Part shown: piece after piece, positions 52,377 to 61,341 of the stretch
How the letters are laid out: each line of letters begins with the position of its first letter
How positions within the stretch are numbered: position 1 is the stretch's first letter
Source: Pseudoalteromonas flavipulchra NCIMB 2033 = ATCC BAA-314
Lineage (GTDB): Bacteria > Pseudomonadota > Gammaproteobacteria > Enterobacterales > Alteromonadaceae
Length of the DNA: 64,000 nucleotides
Direction of reading: 5' to 3'
Assembly: GCA_000814665.1 (NCBI GenBank)
Contig: JWIH01000005.1
Location: 1-64,000 of the forward strand
Position numbers and translations under genes: made by a program
Notes under the pieces: model-generated
Seen by the model: only the letters and a program-made list of their open reading frames with translations
Told to the model about the DNA's origin: nothing
Database searches by the model: none

Positions 52377-52502
52377 GCTATCTGAACCTGTTGTTCTTTG
52401 CTGAGCGGCAGGTTTCCCACAACTGATATTACACAGTCCCAAGTTAGGGAAAGTTCATAAAGGCGAATTATTTTAACTTTATAAAAATCAATAGCTTAAA
52501 TT

Positions 52503-52518
52503 TGGCCTAAATATCGTA
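52503..52518 (+). promoter_or_regulatory. Possible sigma-54 (-24/-12) promoter of cassette 2
   Basis: TGGCCTAAATATCGTA has the GG-N10-G spacing of a -24/-12 promoter and sits about 33 bases before the adaptor ATG, almost the same distance as the much better site in cassette 1. Three consensus positions are not matched, so alone it is weak; the parallel with cassette 1 is the main support. Confidence 0.3.
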
Positions 52519-52550
52519 TTACCGTATAAAAATAATAACATGGTAATTCG

Positions 52551-53807
52551 ATGGATATTCACACTAGCCTTGCCAAAACGGCTAAAAAGCCATTTCGTCG
52601 GTGGTGGCTGTTAACGACCCTTATTGTGCTCGCTGCATTAGGCGTATGGATTGTGCCTCACGACCAGCAAATAGATGCTGAAAAGCTTAAATTTGCCACC
52701 GTTCAATCCGGACCGATACAGTTTAGTGTTAAAGGCTATGGCCGATTACGCTCAAAGATCAGTAGAGAGATCACGACCGCATTTGCAGCGCAAGTTGAAA
52801 CCGTACTGCATCTTCCTGGCAGCAGGGTAGAGCCAGACACCGTTATTTTACAGTTAACCAATCCTGAGTTAACTCAGCAACTCCACCGAGAAAGACTAGT
52901 ACTCGCTAGGCAAAAAGCCAATGTTGAAGCGTTAAGGCTAAGCCAAGAAAGTGAGCGATTAGTATTAAAAGGACAAAATACTCTACTCAGCAGTGAGCTT
53001 GAAAATGCCAAATTGCGAGAGCAGGCTGAGCGCCAATTAGTCACCCAAGGCATAGTTTCAAGCTTAGATCATCAGCGCTCAATCTTAATGGTCGCCCAGT
53101 TAAGCGAGCGAGTAAAACTCGCTCAGCAGCAACTTAGCCAAACCAATGCATTACATAAGCAAAGAATTGAGATTGAGCTAGAGCTATTAAAAGAATATGA
53201 GCTGAGCTATCAGGTCGCGCTTCAGGCAGTGGAGCAATTACAAGTCACAGCAGGGATCAGCGGCATGTTGCAGCAAGTACATGTCAGTCAAGGTCAAGCA
53301 ATTACACGCGGGCAGGCGCTAGCCGTGGTGGGCAGTGAGCGAACTTTGGTAGCCGACTTACTGGTGCCAGAACGAGAAGCAAGCGAGATTATCTTAGGTC
53401 AACGAGCAGTAGTAGACACTTTTGTTGGTCAGGTTGAGGCAAAGGTTAGCCGCATTGTGCCCATCGTACAAGACGGGCGTATTGCGATAGAACTGACATT
53501 ACTTGGAGAGCTGCCAAGCAATGCTCGCCCACTTTTGACTGTTGAAGGGCAAATTTTTACAGCAAAAAAGACCGCCGCACTTTCACTGATTAAGCCACCG
53601 CGTGCAACTCCACAATCTCAGAGTCAATTATTTGTTTTAGATAAACAAAACAACATGCTTATCAAAAAAAGTTTTAAGTTTGGTAAACTAGCCGGCAATG
53701 CCATAGAAGTACTCGAAGGCGGTTTATCCGGTGAGCAAGTGGTGGTGTCAGAAATGTCTGACTACCAGCACCTAGAAAAAATAACAATTAAATCACTCAA
53801 TCGGTAA
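52551..53807 (+). CDS. HlyD/MacA-like periplasmic adaptor (cassette 2)
   Basis: A 418-residue membrane-fusion protein, paralogue of the adaptor at 13842-15089. It has one TM helix (about 20-37), a lipoyl half-domain, a helical hairpin (about 100-220, Gln/Leu/Glu-rich) and a second lipoyl half (VTAGISGMLQQVHVSQGQ), followed by a beta-barrel. It would bridge the inner-membrane permease to an outer-membrane channel. It is the first gene of the plus-strand cassette; a weak Shine-Dalgarno is notable. The ATPase gene follows 11 bases later after AAGGAAG. Confidence 0.88.
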   Translation: MDIHTSLAKTAKKPFRRWWLLTTLIVLAALGVWIVPHDQQIDAEKLKFATVQSGPIQFSVKGYGRLRSKISREITTAFAAQVETVLHLPGSRVEPDTVILQLTNPELTQQLHRERLVLARQKANVEALRLSQESERLVLKGQNTLLSSELENAKLREQAERQLVTQGIVSSLDHQRSILMVAQLSERVKLAQQQLSQTNALHKQRIEIELELLKEYELSYQVALQAVEQLQVTAGISGMLQQVHVSQGQAITRGQALAVVGSERTLVADLLVPEREASEIILGQRAVVDTFVGQVEAKVSRIVPIVQDGRIAIELTLLGELPSNARPLLTVEGQIFTAKKTAALSLIKPPRATPQSQSQLFVLDKQNNMLIKKSFKFGKLAGNAIEVLEGGLSGEQVVVSEMSDYQHLEKITIKSLNR

Positions 53808-53818
53808 AGGAAGAACAA

Positions 53819-54541
53819 ATGGACAAGACAATTTTGGCATTACATCAAGTGAGCAAAGTGTTCTTTGGCGAGGATGTTGAAACTCACGCCATTAGCAACA
53901 TTAACCTTGAAATTGAAACGGGCGATTACGTTGCGATAACTGGTCCTTCAGGATCGGGAAAATCCACTCTATTGAGCATTCTTGGACTACTAGATGACAT
54001 CACTTCAGGCAGCTATCGCATCCAAGATATAGAAACCAGTACGCTAGACGCAGACACGCAAGCAGAGCTGCGTAATTTGCATATCGGTTTTGTCTTTCAG
54101 TCATTTAATCTACTCGATGGGTTAACAGTATTTGATAATGTGGCTTTACCGCTTCAGTATCGAGAGCCTGCGCTTGCGACTGACGAAATTGAGCGCCGTG
54201 TGATGGGCGCGCTTAAGCAAGTTGAAATGTCTCACCGAGCAAAACATAAACCAAACCAACTATCTGGTGGACAGCAGCAGCGAGTGGCTATTGCGCGTGC
54301 GCTTGCAGGCGAGCCAAGTATCTTATTAGTTGATGAACCAACTGGAAACCTCGATTCTAAAAATGGGGATGCGGTAATGGCCTTGCTGGGAGAGTTGAAT
54401 AGGCAAGGCACAACCATTTGCATGGTGACGCACGATATTCGCTATGCAGGTTATGCCAAGCGGCAAATTCAGCTTTTAGATGGGGTACAGGTTTCATCAA
54501 GCGTTGCAAAACGCGATATTTGTACTGCGGAGGTGGTGTAA
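53819..54541 (+). CDS. ABC transporter ATP-binding protein, MacB/LolD type (cassette 2)
   Basis: A 240-residue ATPase very similar to that of cassette 1. Walker A is GPSGSGKST, the Q-loop FVFQSFNLLDG, the signature LSGGQQQR, Walker B ILLVDEPTGNLDS and the switch MVTHD. The PTGNLDSKNGDAVM run matches the cassette 1 protein closely, showing common origin. The stop overlaps the permease start by one base (TAATG). It forms an efflux complex with the adaptor and permease. Confidence 0.92.
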   Translation: MDKTILALHQVSKVFFGEDVETHAISNINLEIETGDYVAITGPSGSGKSTLLSILGLLDDITSGSYRIQDIETSTLDADTQAELRNLHIGFVFQSFNLLDGLTVFDNVALPLQYREPALATDEIERRVMGALKQVEMSHRAKHKPNQLSGGQQQRVAIARALAGEPSILLVDEPTGNLDSKNGDAVMALLGELNRQGTTICMVTHDIRYAGYAKRQIQLLDGVQVSSSVAKRDICTAEVV

Positions 54542-56967
54542 TGGGGTTTTTGCAACTTCGGCGTCAATTAGGGCTGGCAATCAAAAGCTTGCTTCAGGTG
54601 CCGAATTTTTGTATCACGTTAGTACTGACGTTGGCACTCGCGTTAAGCTGCTTTTTTGTCGCACTGAGTCTGTTTAGTGGCTTTTTTATTAAGCCGCTTG
54701 AGATTGAAAATGAATCGCGATTTGTGGTGGTAGAACAAAAAAACGTATACCAAGATAGGGCGTCTGAAGGGCTGCAAAGCTTTCAAAATATGCTGAACTG
54801 GTATCAGAACCCCTCCATATTTGAAAAACGAGCTTTGATCAGTAGCTTTTCTGATGTGGTTGAAAATCTAGCAGGCAAGCCAAAGCTTACGCTGACTTTT
54901 GCAAGTTCGGATTATTTTAGTATGGTGAAAATGCCGCTAGCACTGGGGCGGTACCTAACACCGACGAAAAGCATTAGCCAGAAAAATCCAGAGGTCATTA
55001 TTTCCTATAAACTTTGGCAACAATACTTCAATGGTGATGACAATGTGCTTGGGGAGAGTTTGCGGATTGTTGGCAGACTGTACACCATCGTCGGTGTTGC
55101 TGCGCGTACGCATGGTGATCCTTACTTTTTAAGTGAAGGAAATGGGGCGCTGTGGCTTAGTTTTTCTGAAGATGAGCGATTTTTTGGTGAGCAGCGCGGC
55201 GAGTATCATCCGTGGAGTAGCAGACTAAACAACTTGAAGTTAATGGCGATATTACCAGCCAATAGTGGTCAGGATATCCTCGCAGAGCAGCTATATCAAA
55301 ATGCTCAACTGCACCAAAGCGAATGGAAATCGGCTGACGAAGCGTTACTTGATATTGAACCTATAGTACGTTCATATCGTGAGGTAGAGCTGGCGGGACA
55401 TGACAAGCTTGCCATTATCGTGTTGTTGAGTGTGTCATGCTTGGTACTCATTGCAATTTTTAATGTGAGTAATTTGTTTATCTCTCGAGCTCACACCATC
55501 CAGCAGCAACTGGCCTTACAAGCTATGCTCGGTGCGAAGCGTAAGCTGTTGTTTCGTGGAATTTTGCTAGAAGCGCTGTTATTGGTGTCAGGCGCTGTGC
55601 TGGTGGGGTTATTTATCGCCGCGTGGGAGCTGAGGTTAGTTAAATCGCTCACCAGTGGTTATTTGCCGCTGATTGACACTTTAACCTTAGATACCACAGT
55701 GCTGTTCAGTGCTATCCTAACCGTACTGTTATTAGCTTTATTGTTTGCGTTTGTCACCTCACGCATGATTGATTTTAGCCAACTTAAACAAAGCATGCAG
55801 TCGTCAGGTAAGGGCAGCGTAAAAGCGGTACGCATAGCGACGACAAAAACACTGGTTGCGGTACAGCTGTTTTTTACCACTGTGCTGGTGCTTGGGGCGA
55901 CCTTGGTGTTGTGTAAAAGCGCCGATACCTTGCTTAGACCGCTCGGAACAAAGTTGGACAATATGTATAGCGTGATGCTACATATTCCCGCAGATCCCAC
56001 TCCATTTCCCGCGCGTTACGCCAATATTGAAGGATTCAAACTCGCGTTGACTAACATTCCGGGCGTGTTAGGCGTCGCCCATGGAGAAAGTCCATTACAA
56101 AGCGATGTCCCTGTGGTTGCTATGCAGGATATGGCGGGTGAATGGACACCGAGTATGGTTAGAGGTAACGTTGGGTCGGATTATTTTGCATTAACTGGGC
56201 TTGAGCTCGTTGCCGGGCGCACTTTTAGCGAAGCTGCAATTCGAGGCGAAAAGGAAGAGGCTATTGTTTCTTGGGCTGCGGCACAGGCGTTAAAACCAGA
56301 TGGTGATGTGATTGGTGAAACGTATTTTATTTTTAACCCAGATGTACCTGCTGAAATAGTCGGTATCTCAAAAAACTTCAATCACCCTAAACGTCACCAT
56401 GAGCTTCAAGGTAAAACGGTTTGGCTACCCGCGCTGCCTTTGGGTTATCCATTTATGATAGAAATGGAACCGGGAGCATCACTTACTCGCGCTCAGATCC
56501 AAAATGCCATCAGCACCGTGAATGGCCAGGCGGGAATATGGCGTTTTTCAAACTTAACAAAGACATATCAGAGCATTACCTATTTGGAGCGCCTGACTTT
56601 ACTGCTAAGCTTTGCGCTTTGTGGTTTTTGTTTGTTGTTATCTGGGGTGGGCATTTACGGTGTGCTTAACTATAGCTTTCAACAAAGACGCTACGAGTTT
56701 GGGATGCGAATGGCATTTGGTGCCAAGAAACAACGTTTATATCGGTTGTTATTGTCAGATACCATCGCACCCATGCTGGTGGCGATGTTGGCTGCCATTA
56801 TGGTTGTTGCGGGATTTTATATAAGTGTTTCGTCAGATTGGTTGTTGGCAAAATCTAGCTGGTTGTTTGTAGTGATTGTTACCATGTTGGCTTTTGCGTT
56901 AGCCACGGCGATTTACCCAATGAGACAGTTAATAAACTCGACACCAATGCGAGCATTAAAACATTAA
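54541..56967 (+). CDS. MacB/FtsX-like ABC transporter permease (cassette 2)
   Basis: An 808-residue permease, paralogue of 10732-13119. It has the same double-length layout: TM near residue 20-45, a periplasmic domain, helices near 295-415, a second TM near 440, a second periplasmic domain, and three C-terminal helices. MLGAKRKLLFR follows the first FtsX module and AFGAKKQRLYR the second. The frame continues upstream to 54418 inside the ATPase gene, but the ATG at 54541 matches the paralogue start (QLRRQLGLAIKSL) and the coupled stop. The exported substrate is unknown. Confidence 0.88.
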   Translation: MGFLQLRRQLGLAIKSLLQVPNFCITLVLTLALALSCFFVALSLFSGFFIKPLEIENESRFVVVEQKNVYQDRASEGLQSFQNMLNWYQNPSIFEKRALISSFSDVVENLAGKPKLTLTFASSDYFSMVKMPLALGRYLTPTKSISQKNPEVIISYKLWQQYFNGDDNVLGESLRIVGRLYTIVGVAARTHGDPYFLSEGNGALWLSFSEDERFFGEQRGEYHPWSSRLNNLKLMAILPANSGQDILAEQLYQNAQLHQSEWKSADEALLDIEPIVRSYREVELAGHDKLAIIVLLSVSCLVLIAIFNVSNLFISRAHTIQQQLALQAMLGAKRKLLFRGILLEALLLVSGAVLVGLFIAAWELRLVKSLTSGYLPLIDTLTLDTTVLFSAILTVLLLALLFAFVTSRMIDFSQLKQSMQSSGKGSVKAVRIATTKTLVAVQLFFTTVLVLGATLVLCKSADTLLRPLGTKLDNMYSVMLHIPADPTPFPARYANIEGFKLALTNIPGVLGVAHGESPLQSDVPVVAMQDMAGEWTPSMVRGNVGSDYFALTGLELVAGRTFSEAAIRGEKEEAIVSWAAAQALKPDGDVIGETYFIFNPDVPAEIVGISKNFNHPKRHHELQGKTVWLPALPLGYPFMIEMEPGASLTRAQIQNAISTVNGQAGIWRFSNLTKTYQSITYLERLTLLLSFALCGFCLLLSGVGIYGVLNYSFQQRRYEFGMRMAFGAKKQRLYRLLLSDTIAPMLVAMLAAIMVVAGFYISVSSDWLLAKSSWLFVVIVTMLAFALATAIYPMRQLINSTPMRALKH

Positions 56968-56968
56968 A

Positions 56969-56988
56969 GTTTGGGCGTAAGCCCAAAC
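56969..56988 (+). promoter_or_regulatory. Hairpin between permease and response regulator genes (cassette 2)
   Basis: GTTTGGGC (56969-56976) and GCCCAAAC (56981-56988) form a perfect 8-bp stem with a GTAA tetraloop one base after the permease stop, with no T-run after it. The position parallels the unrelated hairpin in cassette 1 (10672-10708), which suggests a maintained function such as differential expression of pump and regulator. Confidence 0.55.
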
Positions 56989-57007
56989 AGAATATAAGTA
57001 GGAAGTG

Positions 57008-58342
57008 ATGACGCCAGTTTTAATCATCGACGACAACCCTGACGTGCGAATGTCAGCCACCATAGTGCTACAAAGTCATGGTTTTATGAGTCTTGAAGCC
57101 GCACACCCAGATGAAGCCAAAGCTATGTTATTAGAGCAGCCCGTTGCGCTTATTTTGCTTGATATGAACTTCAATAGAGATACAACCTCAGGAAAAGAAG
57201 GGCTGCAATTTCTTAGTTGGTTGAGACAAGCGCAAATAAGTGTGCCTGTGGTTGTTATTACCGCGTGGGCCAAGGTTGAACTTGCGGTCCAAGCAATGCA
57301 GTTGGGCGCATGTGACCTCATTGAAAAACCTTGGCAAAACCAGCGACTACTGAACACCGTTAGACGCTACACCAAAAGTGCTGAAGCACTATCGTCATCA
57401 CATGAACCACACGCAGACAATAACGCAACCACTCAGTTATTTAAGCAAGCTCTGCGCGTTGCAAAAACCAATGCCAACGTGCTTATTCTGGGAGAAAATG
57501 GCTGCGGAAAAAGTCAGTTGGCTAAATATATTCATGAGAAGAGCGGTCGCTCTGAGCACGCTTTTGTGAGCGTGAATATGGCCGCTATTCCAACGGAATT
57601 ATTTGAAAGTGAGTTATTTGGCCATTGCAAAGGCGCATTCACCGATGCAAAAGCAAGCCGTACTGGACGGTTTGAAATGGCTGAAAATGGCACTTTGTTT
57701 TTAGATGAAATCGGCAGCTTGCCGCTGCCACTTCAGGGCAAGCTATTACGCGTGCTCGAAACGGGTGAATATGAAGTTGTGGGAGATTCTGAAACGCGCC
57801 GCAGTAATGCGCGGATCGTGTCTGCCACTAATACGGATTTGTCAGAAGCGATTAACGCCGGGCAGTTTCGTCAGGACTTACTCTATCGCTTAAATACGGT
57901 GGTGCTAAAGGTGCCACCACTCAGAGCGAGATTAGCAGAGCTCCCAAGCTTAGCGGCGCATTTTTTAGCTAAACACACCCAGCGCCATGGTAATGATACT
58001 GGACGGGAGCGCTCGCTAACTGCTGCGGCGCTAGACAAATTATTGAGTTACAGTTGGCCTGGTAATATTCGTGAGCTATCTCATGTCATTGAACGAGCAG
58101 TGATCTTAGGACTTCAGCCTGAGATAACTGCGGATGATATTGAGCTTGAGGAAGGTATACCAGAGCAAGAGCTCCCACTTTTGAGCCTTGAAGAAGCCGA
58201 AAAACGCATGATTGTAAGAGCGATCCGCCATTTCGATGGCAATGTAGTGGCTGCTGGAGAATTTTTAGGTTTGAGTAAATCTGCAATTTATCGACGCCTA
58301 GAAAAGTACGATATTAGCCCAAAGGCAGAGCTTGATGGCTAA
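57008..58342 (+). CDS. Sigma-54-dependent response regulator (cassette 2, NtrC family)
   Basis: A 444-residue activator, paralogue of 9293-10663. It has a receiver domain with Asp8/Asp9 and phosphoacceptor Asp52 (LLDMNF), an AAA+ domain with GENGCGKS, the loop GAFTDA in place of GAFTGA, and GTLFLDE, and a C-terminal Fis-type HTH (AAGEFLGLSKSAIYRRLEKY). I use the ATG at 57008; the GTG directly before it is less likely. AGGA lies four bases upstream. The stop overlaps the kinase start. Likely activates the cassette's own promoter. Confidence 0.9.
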   Translation: MTPVLIIDDNPDVRMSATIVLQSHGFMSLEAAHPDEAKAMLLEQPVALILLDMNFNRDTTSGKEGLQFLSWLRQAQISVPVVVITAWAKVELAVQAMQLGACDLIEKPWQNQRLLNTVRRYTKSAEALSSSHEPHADNNATTQLFKQALRVAKTNANVLILGENGCGKSQLAKYIHEKSGRSEHAFVSVNMAAIPTELFESELFGHCKGAFTDAKASRTGRFEMAENGTLFLDEIGSLPLPLQGKLLRVLETGEYEVVGDSETRRSNARIVSATNTDLSEAINAGQFRQDLLYRLNTVVLKVPPLRARLAELPSLAAHFLAKHTQRHGNDTGRERSLTAAALDKLLSYSWPGNIRELSHVIERAVILGLQPEITADDIELEEGIPEQELPLLSLEEAEKRMIVRAIRHFDGNVVAAGEFLGLSKSAIYRRLEKYDISPKAELDG

Positions 58343-59606
58343 GCTGGCATCACTTGAGCACAAGTTACTTGTTGGCTTTGCGATACCTATAATCACACTT
58401 GCTATGCTCGCGCTTGGGTTGATCTGCTATTTTGAGCTTACGTTGTTAAGTGCAATCACTTTGTTGCTCGGTGTGATGATCCCCTCTGTATTAGCACTGA
58501 GTTACGGCTATCAATCAGTAATGCAGGTGCTTGAAAGTTTGGCGGTCCAGTTGGACGGTGTAACCAATGAAGAGTTTGGTGTATGGCAGTTAGCGCAATA
58601 CCGCAAGGGTCGGGTTGAATTGCTCAAGGCCGAGCTCAAAAAAGCTGCCAAGCGATTACAGCAAAAGCGTCAAGAATATGGTCAGAATGAAGCTTTTGTA
58701 TTTAATTTTATTAGCGAACTCACTCTGCCAATAGTGCTACTTGATGCGCATCATCATGTGTATTTTGCTAATCATGCTATGAATACCGTGTATCCAGAGC
58801 AGGTGTTACATGGTGCACATGCTAAAGCACTGGCGCTTCAGTATGTGGATGAACAATGGCAGCATACGCAGCAAATTTCTCGATTTAACATTGCGGCTCA
58901 TAAACTATATCGGGGGCAGCGGGTCTATCAATTATTGGTGTTTTTTTCGGTGGAGCAAGCGCTGCGAGATAATGAAAAGCAGGTATGGCAAAAGCTACTA
59001 TCGGTGCTCAATCATGAGGTGCGAAACACCTTAACTCCGGTCTACTCAATGGCGCAATCCCTACAACAAGATGGCAATATCATTTCACCTGAGATGCAGC
59101 AAACTATGCTCGGGGTAATAGAAAGCCGTGCCGCACATTTACAGCAATTTGTTGCAAACTACGCACAAGTAGCGCAGCTCCCACCCGTTGATATGCACAG
59201 CATTGAGGTAGAGTTGCTGGTATCGCGCTGGCAAGCTTTATTTCCCGGTGTTGAGATAAAGGCGCTTAATAAAGGCTTGGTTTATTGTGATGAAGCTCAG
59301 CTAACGCAGGCTATGATCAACCTTGTCAATAATGCTGAGCAAGCAAATCAATCTGCGGGGAATGATGGCATAACGCTAACCCTAGATAAACCAAAAAATT
59401 GGCGCTTTACCCTAAAAGATAACGGCGCTGGTATCGCCAATCCAGATAACCTTTTTGTACCATTTTATTCCACTAAACCAAATGGCTCGGGTATCGGCTT
59501 GGTGTTGAGCAGGGAGCTTATTCGTAATCAGCAAGGGGAGTTGCATTTAGCGAATTTACCGGACAATAAAGGGGCTCAAGCTGTGGTTACTTTGCTTTCG
59601 CGTTAA
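58335..59606 (+). CDS. Membrane sensor histidine kinase (cassette 2)
   Basis: A 423-residue kinase, paralogue of 7989-9296. It has two close membrane helices (about 12-31 and 36-56) with a minimal periplasmic loop, a HAMP/coiled region (about 60-115), a PAS-like region (about 115-205), phosphoacceptor His227 in VLNHEVRNT, and N (NLVNNAEQAN), G1 (DNGAGI), F (LFVPFYST) and G2 (GSGIGL) boxes. The ATG at 58335 overlaps the regulator stop by eight bases; a TTG just before it is in frame. It pairs with the response regulator. The signal is unknown. Confidence 0.87.
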   Translation: MAKLASLEHKLLVGFAIPIITLAMLALGLICYFELTLLSAITLLLGVMIPSVLALSYGYQSVMQVLESLAVQLDGVTNEEFGVWQLAQYRKGRVELLKAELKKAAKRLQQKRQEYGQNEAFVFNFISELTLPIVLLDAHHHVYFANHAMNTVYPEQVLHGAHAKALALQYVDEQWQHTQQISRFNIAAHKLYRGQRVYQLLVFFSVEQALRDNEKQVWQKLLSVLNHEVRNTLTPVYSMAQSLQQDGNIISPEMQQTMLGVIESRAAHLQQFVANYAQVAQLPPVDMHSIEVELLVSRWQALFPGVEIKALNKGLVYCDEAQLTQAMINLVNNAEQANQSAGNDGITLTLDKPKNWRFTLKDNGAGIANPDNLFVPFYSTKPNGSGIGLVLSRELIRNQQGELHLANLPDNKGAQAVVTLLSR

Positions 59607-59610
59607 TAAT

Positions 59611-59642
59611 AAGTGGTGATAACTTGGTCGTTATCACCACTT
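59611..59642. terminator. Palindrome between cassette 2 and lipoprotein gene
   Basis: AAGTGGTGATAAC (59611-59623) and GTTATCACCACTT (59630-59642) form a perfect 13-bp inverted repeat with a 6-base loop, between two convergent genes. Its position fits a bidirectional terminator, although neither side has a strong T-run. Confidence 0.65.
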
Positions 59643-59649
59643 GGCAGGT

Positions 59650-61104
59650 CTAATCGTTGAGTGTTTTTTTAATGAACAAACCTGCCATAGAGATATCGGT
59701 AGAATGTGTCATGGGCGCATTCCCAAGTCCCACAGCGCTTAACACGCCATTTTGAATGGTTAAATCTTGGAAACTGGCGGAACGTGCTGTGCTAGTGGTT
59801 TCAACAGCAATATCGGCTAGGTTTTCAAGGTTGATTTTTCCAATAAACGCCTTGCTATGTTCAACCCAGCTATTTGTGTCCACTTGTACACCACCAGTAT
59901 GGCCGTGCACAAATAATGTACCGTTGCTGATCTTTACTCCACGTAGCACATCTTCTTTATCTAAGTCATACCAATAACGCTCAGCAGCCCTTTCACCATG
60001 GTAAATTTTTACTAAGCCAATATCCCATTCGCTTGAATATCTTGTTTTACCCGTTTTGCTGCGGCGTGCCGATATACCAACAAATACACTGTCTTGATGT
60101 ACTTGAACATCCTCAACTAACGATGAGTCAGTATCACTGATAAATTGTTCATTGAGTTGTTCGCCGTCCACATTAAAGGTTTTTACAATCATGTGCATCG
60201 CACTTTGCTCTGTGTTATCGGGTATCGCATGGTTGGTTGAAAACTTATGATTGTAGGCAGGAATTGCATCAGTACTAATATTTTGCACTGTGTATAAAAA
60301 TCCGTTCTCAGAGAGCGCCATTTCAATTGCTTCAGAAGCACGCGAACTGTTAGCCCAGTAACGAATATCGATCAGCTTTTGCCACTTAAGTTGGAGGTTT
60401 ACGTCGTATTTCGCAATCTTTTGACCTCCGTTGTTATAACTGACGTACAAGTTGTTGTCATGGCAGGAGAATTTTACATTGTTAAAGCGCCACCATGTAA
60501 TGCTAGTTTGCGTATATGGAATCTCGCTCAATGGATTGTCTGTCGGAATAATAGTGAATGGCTTTTTAAGCCAAGCACTCTTATCAGCTGAGATATCATA
60601 TTTAACGTCCATTGATAACGCCTTCATTTCAGCACTTTGTAGCAAAGTACCAGAGCCATCGTAGCGTTCAAGTTGTACACTGAACTGATCAATATCTTCA
60701 CGTTTAAATCGGCCTATGACGTATTCTCCTGAGTCAAAAACACAGGCATCAACAAATCCTTCTTGCGTTTGTTCATATTGATAAGTTTGGCCATCTAGGT
60801 TCGTGATCGCATAAAAACCTTCTTTATTACCTAGCTCTTCAACACTTGATGTTTCTCCGAGCACTAATAGTTTGTCGTCTTTTAAGTTGAAGACGCGCTC
60901 CAAAGTCGTGGTGTAACCCAAGTCGCTCGAGTAAACATGATTGTTTTGGTCCAGTGCCGTGATATTGAGTTTGTTTTCTGTGGGAGAGGGGGGTGGTGTG
61001 ACCGTTTTGGGTGGCGGTGCCTGGTCTTGTGAGTCAGTTGAAGAGCCACCGCAACCAGTTAGTAGGGTAATAGTTGCAACTGCAATAGTTAATCCTAAAC
61101 GCAT
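59650..61104 (-). CDS. Secreted lipoprotein, probable beta-propeller-like, unknown function
   Basis: A 484-residue protein with a lipobox LLTGCGG (Cys18) and a Pro-rich linker (PPPKTVTPPPSP) before a large extracytoplasmic domain. The domain has repeated short strands separated by Asp/Asn-Gly turns, for example YAITNLDGQTYQYEQ, KYDVNLQLKWQKLIDIRYW and HGHTGGVQVDTNSWV, suggesting a beta-propeller of the outer-membrane-lipoprotein kind. I cannot name a family. AAAGGATTTTACT precedes the ATG. It stands alone, convergent with cassette 2 and divergent from a MATE exporter. Confidence 0.7.
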   Translation of the reverse strand: MRLGLTIAVATITLLTGCGGSSTDSQDQAPPPKTVTPPPSPTENKLNITALDQNNHVYSSDLGYTTTLERVFNLKDDKLLVLGETSSVEELGNKEGFYAITNLDGQTYQYEQTQEGFVDACVFDSGEYVIGRFKREDIDQFSVQLERYDGSGTLLQSAEMKALSMDVKYDISADKSAWLKKPFTIIPTDNPLSEIPYTQTSITWWRFNNVKFSCHDNNLYVSYNNGGQKIAKYDVNLQLKWQKLIDIRYWANSSRASEAIEMALSENGFLYTVQNISTDAIPAYNHKFSTNHAIPDNTEQSAMHMIVKTFNVDGEQLNEQFISDTDSSLVEDVQVHQDSVFVGISARRSKTGKTRYSSEWDIGLVKIYHGERAAERYWYDLDKEDVLRGVKISNGTLFVHGHTGGVQVDTNSWVEHSKAFIGKINLENLADIAVETTSTARSASFQDLTIQNGVLSAVGLGNAPMTHSTDISMAGLFIKKTLND

Positions 61105-61341
61105 AGTAAAATCCTTTCAAAAGTGAATCAAAGAAGTAGAGGTTACAAAATATACTAACTTAGGAACAAAATAGAGTTGTAAAAGAATGTTATCGTAGCG
61201 GGATTTTTTGTTATGCCAGTTTTTGTGCGTCAATTTCATCAACTTCGCAATATTTGAATATTTATCTTTGTTTGGAATTTGTAACCTCTCCAGATAAGTA
61301 GTTTTACCTTGCCATATTATGGCTACTGAGGATTAGTTTAC

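Noticed and set aside
54418..54540. Longer N-terminus for the cassette 2 permease
   Set aside because: It lies entirely in the ATPase gene; the paralogous permease starts at the position equivalent to 54541.
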